Of a DNA stretch of 7,345 bases, positions 4,505-7,345 are shown one piece after another. A model generated the notes under the pieces. The model was not told the DNA's origin. It worked only from the letters and a program-made list of their open reading frames with translations, and did not search any database. Position 1 is the first letter of the stretch, and each line of letters opens with the position of its first letter. The DNA comes from JAICQQ01 sp965651135. GTDB taxonomy: Bacteria > Myxococcota_A > Polyangia > Polyangiales > Polyangiaceae. The stretch spans positions 1-7,345 of the forward strand of contig CBFGRJ010000370.1 of assembly GCA_965651135.1 (NCBI GenBank), written 5' to 3'. The translations under genes were made by a program, and so were the position numbers.

Positions 4505-5863
4505 TGTGTCCTGCTGTCGATCCTGACAATCATGCTCTGGGCCGAGCCTGCCCACGCGTACGGATGGATGATCCGGCACGCGTATGGTGGCTGCCCGAGC
4601 TGTCATGCCGATCCTTCTGGTGGCGAGTTGTTGACCGAGTACGGTCGCTTGCAGGGTGACTTGCTGTTGCGCATGCAGTACGGCAAAAAAACTACTGGCG
4701 ATGCTGCCGGTGGCGAAAGTTTCGACGAGTCGGCATTCGAAGGGTTCGACGACGCTGCATTCGATGAGCTGGAGGAGGACAGCGCAGAAGCTCCCGAAGG
4801 CGACGCGAGCGACGAAGCCGATGAAGAACCCAAGGGCAAGAACGCCGAAGGCAAGGAGGCAAGCGACAGCGGCGACTCGGACGTCGGGTTCTTGTGGGGC
4901 ATGGTCGAGACGCCACCCGGCTTACTGCTCGGGGGCGGCTATCGCAGCTTGGCGATCTACGAGCCGGGGAGCGACGATCCGTTCACGTACATTCCGGTCA
5001 TGATGGGCGACCTGTACATGCACCTGCGCGCCGACTCGATCCGTGTCGGGGCGTCCGCCGGCATCTCGAAGGTCAAGCCAGGCTCACCGCATGCGCGAGC
5101 CGCCCAGGTCACCCATGGACAAGGTGACCAGTACAACTTGCTTTCGCGCACTCATTGGCTGGGCTTCGATCTAGGCGCCAATGACGAGTATTTGCTCAGG
5201 CTGGGGCGCATGAATCTACCTTTTGGTGTGCGCATACCGGAGCATACGATGTGGGCCCGCGAAGCAACGCGCACCGATCGCGAGAGCGATCAGCAGCATG
5301 GCATCGCTCTGGCCTACACTGGCGATACCTTTCGCATGGAAGCCATGGGTATCGCCGGCAACTTCCAAATCAACCCCGATAAATACCGCGAGCGAGGATA
5401 CAGCCTGTACTTCGAATATTTCCCCACCCCGTACGTAGCGTTGGGCGCCAGCAGCATGCTCACCTTTGCCCAGGAAGATAGGCTGCTGCTCAAGCGCAAC
5501 GTGACGCGGCAGGCGCACGGCATCTTGGGTCGCGCGGCGCTGACGGATTGGCTCGTGGTGCTAGGTGAGGCGGACGTGTTGATGACCAGCGGTGCGAGCA
5601 CGGGATACACGGGCTTCGTGCAGCTCGACACGGAGATAGTCCAGGGTCTCCACTTCATGCTGACGGGCGAGCTGTTGAATCAGGGATTGTTCGGGCCCGA
5701 GAGCGAGACGAATCCGAAGGCACCGGGTTCGGGCGAGCCGCGATTCGGCGGGTGGGTTTCACTCGACTGGTTTTTCTACCATCAGTTCGAGTTCCGCATC
5801 GATTTGGTCCAGCGGCAAGCAGCCGAGCGGCAGGTGCTCGGCCAGCTACACGTCTACTTGTGA
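4439..5863 (+). CDS. Outer-membrane beta-barrel protein with N-terminal CxxCH haem site
   Basis: A 474-residue exported protein. The signal peptide has RQRR (15-18), a hydrophobic core (21-34) and cleavage after AHA (40). The mature N-terminus YGWMIRHAYGGCPSCHADPSG contains one c-type haem attachment motif, CPSCH (52-56). A strongly acidic low-complexity linker follows (about 94-148, rich in D/E/S/A). From about 150 to 474 the pattern is alternating aromatic/hydrophobic strands with polar turns, such as LLLGGGYRSLAIYE, YLLRLGRMNLPFGVRIPEH, YSLYFEYFPTPYVALGASSM and a final QLHVYL, as in porin-like barrels. I recall similar unnamed proteins in myxobacteria but no assigned function. A haem close to a barrel suggests electron transfer across the outer membrane or redox sensing, which is inference. 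ATG 4439 is the only start codon after the in-frame stop at 4403, though no Shine-Dalgarno sequence is visible. It follows yceI and its end overlaps the convergent esterase gene by 10 bp. Confidence 0.75.
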   Translation: MLLQSGSSTPKAPSRQRRSGLWCVLLSILTIMLWAEPAHAYGWMIRHAYGGCPSCHADPSGGELLTEYGRLQGDLLLRMQYGKKTTGDAAGGESFDESAFEGFDDAAFDELEEDSAEAPEGDASDEADEEPKGKNAEGKEASDSGDSDVGFLWGMVETPPGLLLGGGYRSLAIYEPGSDDPFTYIPVMMGDLYMHLRADSIRVGASAGISKVKPGSPHARAAQVTHGQGDQYNLLSRTHWLGFDLGANDEYLLRLGRMNLPFGVRIPEHTMWAREATRTDRESDQQHGIALAYTGDTFRMEAMGIAGNFQINPDKYRERGYSLYFEYFPTPYVALGASSMLTFAQEDRLLLKRNVTRQAHGILGRAALTDWLVVLGEADVLMTSGASTGYTGFVQLDTEIVQGLHFMLTGELLNQGLFGPESETNPKAPGSGEPRFGGWVSLDWFFYHQFEFRIDLVQRQAAERQVLGQLHVYL

Positions 5864-6786
5864 ACGCGCCCGCGGTTCAGAGTTCGATCCAACCACAACA
5901 GTGACTCCAGAGAACCCGCCTGGCGCATCCACCGCGCGGTGTGCGTGCCCGGCCTGAGCTCTAGGCTGGCCTCGAGCTTGTTGCGCACGAGCGCCTTGTA
6001 GAACGCCTGATTCGACCAGCGATAGGTATCTCGCGTCGCGGTCACCACGCGAATGGGTCGGCCGTGGCCGCCTTCGACCCGCTCGAACGCTTTGCGCAGC
6101 AGCCAAGCGTATCGCGGGGCCTCCGCTTGTTTGATCGCGATCTGAATGCCGCAGTACGCTCCGAAGCGCTCGGGGAACCGCCACATGAGCTCCAAGCCCA
6201 CCAGGCCACCCATGCTGACTCCAGACAGGCCGAGGTGTTCAGGCGCCGTGGAGATGGGCGCAATGTCGGCCACGCTCGGAAGCAAGTCATTGTGGATCCA
6301 GTCGGCGTAGCGGGTCAGCGTTTGGCCGAGATCGCGCTGGAAATAAGGAATGGGCGTGATGGGGGTCACCAGGACCATGCCGGAGAACGGAGTCGCCTCG
6401 AGCTCGCTTTTGATCTCGTCTACGCGGGCGTCTCCCAGGGCGGGCGTCGGCCGAACATCACCGCTCGAGAGGGTTTCGTAAGCCTCGAGGACGTTGTATT
6501 CGGCACGCCAGGCTGCGAGAGCGCGCTCATCGGCCAGTGCTTGGGCGTAGCCGTGCAGCAACACGGCGACAGGCCAGGCCCGATCTTGGGTGAGGCCATG
6601 TGGGACATACACCCGCGTGCGCTGCATCGTGCGACTGGTCTTGGCGAAGGTCAGCTCGTGTACCTCGAAGCCAGCGTCGGGGTGTGGCAACGCGGAGGCA
6701 TCGGGCTGCGTGGCTCGAGCATGCACCGTGGGCGCCACGAACGTGCTGGCGAGGGCTCCGATGAATGCTCGTCTATTGGATCGCAT
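5854..6786 (-). CDS. Secreted alpha/beta-hydrolase, putative esterase family
   Basis: A serine hydrolase of the putative esterase (esterase D/PF00756-like) type, 310 residues. The N-terminus MRSNRRAFIGALAS is a twin-arginine-like signal (RR at 5-6) with probable cleavage after VHA (23). LLHGY (76-80) supplies the oxyanion region. The nucleophile elbow is GVSMGG (189-194) with S191. D253 (TRDTYRWSNQAF) and H282 (GTHTARWM) are the likely acid and histidine, in the right order and spacing for the family. W/R-rich MWRFPERFGAYCG follows the elbow as in esterase D relatives. The substrate is unknown. A GGAGG is present but only one base from the ATG (6792-6788), which is too close for normal use, and no better start is visible. 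It follows the lipoprotein gene by 93 bp on the same strand, and its end overlaps the convergent barrel gene over 5854-5863 with no terminator visible between them. Confidence 0.83.
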   Translation of the reverse strand: MRSNRRAFIGALASTFVAPTVHARATQPDASALPHPDAGFEVHELTFAKTSRTMQRTRVYVPHGLTQDRAWPVAVLLHGYAQALADERALAAWRAEYNVLEAYETLSSGDVRPTPALGDARVDEIKSELEATPFSGMVLVTPITPIPYFQRDLGQTLTRYADWIHNDLLPSVADIAPISTAPEHLGLSGVSMGGLVGLELMWRFPERFGAYCGIQIAIKQAEAPRYAWLLRKAFERVEGGHGRPIRVVTATRDTYRWSNQAFYKALVRNKLEASLELRPGTHTARWMRQAGSLESLLWLDRTLNRGRVHK

Positions 6787-6879
6787 GCCTCCAGAGCAAC
6801 AGGCGGATCTTCTTACGCGATCTTAAGCGGTCGTGGGGCTGAACCTGCGCCCGCCATCAAAGTTGGGGTGTCGCTCGGG

Positions 6880-7254
6880 TCAGCCTGGGGCACCCGCGCC
6901 GCCGCCGCTACCATCCGAGCCCCCGCTGCCGCCACTACCGCCGGTGCCACCGGAACCACCGGTGCCATCTGTCCCGCCCGTACCGTTGTCGCCCCCTTCG
7001 CCGGCCATGCCGGCCATCCCCGCCATGCCACCTGCCGAGTCGGTGCCGCCCGTGCCCGTGCCCCCGGTGCCGCCCGTGCCGTCGCCGCCGGTACCGCCCA
7101 TGTTCCCCTCTCCCCCTTCGCCATTGCCACCGGTGCCGCCCGTAGCTTCCTCCGGTGGGATCTTCGTGCGATCGACGTCGGTGATCAAAGTGCAGCTCAC
7201 CACGGGAAGTAGAACCGTAGCTGTGGAGAGAAGAAGGGTACGGACAAGACGCAT
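6880..7254 (-). CDS. Glycine-rich lipoprotein
   Basis: A 124-residue exported protein. MRLVRTLLLSTATVLLPVVSC is a lipoprotein signal peptide with lipobox VVSC, so C21 should be lipidated. A short CTLITDVDRTKIPPEE segment follows. From about residue 37 to the end the chain is almost entirely G with T, S, A, N, D and E, including MAGMAGMAG, and has no aromatic residues. Such short Gly-rich lipoproteins with a C(S/T)LITDVDR start are, as I recall, frequent in myxobacterial genomes; no function is established. The Gly tract is expected to be disordered and to extend from the membrane. AGGA (7266-7263) eight bases before the ATG is a good ribosome-binding site and supports this start. The esterase gene follows on the same strand. 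The short repeats could vary in length between strains. It could also be a truncated version of a longer surface protein. Confidence 0.75.
   Translation of the reverse strand: MRLVRTLLLSTATVLLPVVSCTLITDVDRTKIPPEEATGGTGGNGEGGEGNMGGTGGDGTGGTGGTGTGGTDSAGGMAGMAGMAGEGGDNGTGGTDGTGGSGGTGGSGGSGGSDGSGGGAGAPG
6885..7145 (-). repeat. Low-complexity Gly-codon tract in the lipoprotein gene
   Basis: Imperfect tandem units of GGC/GGT/GGG with ACC/ACG/AGC encode GGT, GGS and GMA repeats. Slippage and recombination are plausible here, and the tract is prone to assembly or sequencing error. Confidence 0.6.
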
Positions 7255-7283
7255 GGTTGTGATCCTATGTGTTTTCCGGCGCC

Positions 7284-7313
7284 ATTCTGGTCTATGGGCC
7301 TCTAGCAGCGCAA
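7284..7313 (-). promoter_or_regulatory. Weak promoter candidate for the lipoprotein gene
   Basis: On the minus strand, TTGCGC (7313-7308) and CAGAAT (7289-7284) are separated by 18 bases, about 30 bp before the ATG. Matches to the sigma70 consensus are partial. Position is the main support. Confidence 0.22.
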
Positions 7314-7345
7314 GCGTTAATCCGCCTCCTTTTCCGGGCGTCGCT

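Noticed and set aside
6064..7212. 382-codon plus-strand ORF opposite the esterase and lipoprotein genes
   Set aside because: Open only because of high GC. The opposite strand carries a Ser-Asp-His hydrolase and a lipobox protein; the Ala/Thr-rich stretch is the reverse of Gly codons.
7317..7345. Possible C-terminal end of another minus-strand gene (frame ending RRPEKEAD, stop at 7319-7317)
   Set aside because: Only eight codons are visible, which is too few to support a gene.

Overview
The window is GC-rich, with strong G/C preference at third codon positions in the main genes. It looks like chromosomal DNA of a Gram-negative delta-type bacterium, most likely Myxococcota/Polyangia. That placement is an inference from the RAYT-type transposase, the glycine-rich lipoprotein with a CTLITDVDR start, the haem-motif/beta-barrel outer-membrane protein and a bacterial cereblon-like protein. 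No rRNA, tRNA, CRISPR array or intact insertion sequence is visible.

Layout: (1) 1-650 (+), a REP-associated tyrosine transposase (RAYT) whose 5' end lies outside the window. (2) 651-1024, a gene-poor stretch with a decayed-looking ORF and a GTAG-headed palindrome that could be a RAYT substrate. (3) 2390 down to 1025 (-), an AmgK-like sugar kinase followed closely by a small orphan gene. (4) 2441-3540 (+), rsmG (16S rRNA m7G527 methyltransferase) overlapping by 10 bp a CULT-domain (cereblon-like) protein. (5) 3541-3824, a less GC-rich intergenic stretch serving as the leader of the next unit. (6) 3825-5863 (+), a secreted YceI-family lipid-binding protein and an outer-membrane beta-barrel protein with one N-terminal CxxCH haem site. 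(7) 7254 down to 5854 (-), a glycine-rich lipoprotein followed by a Tat-type secreted esterase, convergent with and overlapping the barrel gene.

The most notable item is the CULT protein at 3106-3540. It keeps all four zinc cysteines, the NPHG motif, the EH pair and the three pocket tryptophans of human cereblon at matching spacing, yet it stands alone as a cytosolic protein coupled to rsmG. Second is the yceI/haem-barrel pair, which suggests an envelope module dealing with isoprenoids or electron transfer. Its junction carries mutually exclusive inverted repeats around the barrel gene's start codon. Third is the possible RAYT/palindrome pair at the left end. The rest is ordinary housekeeping or envelope function.
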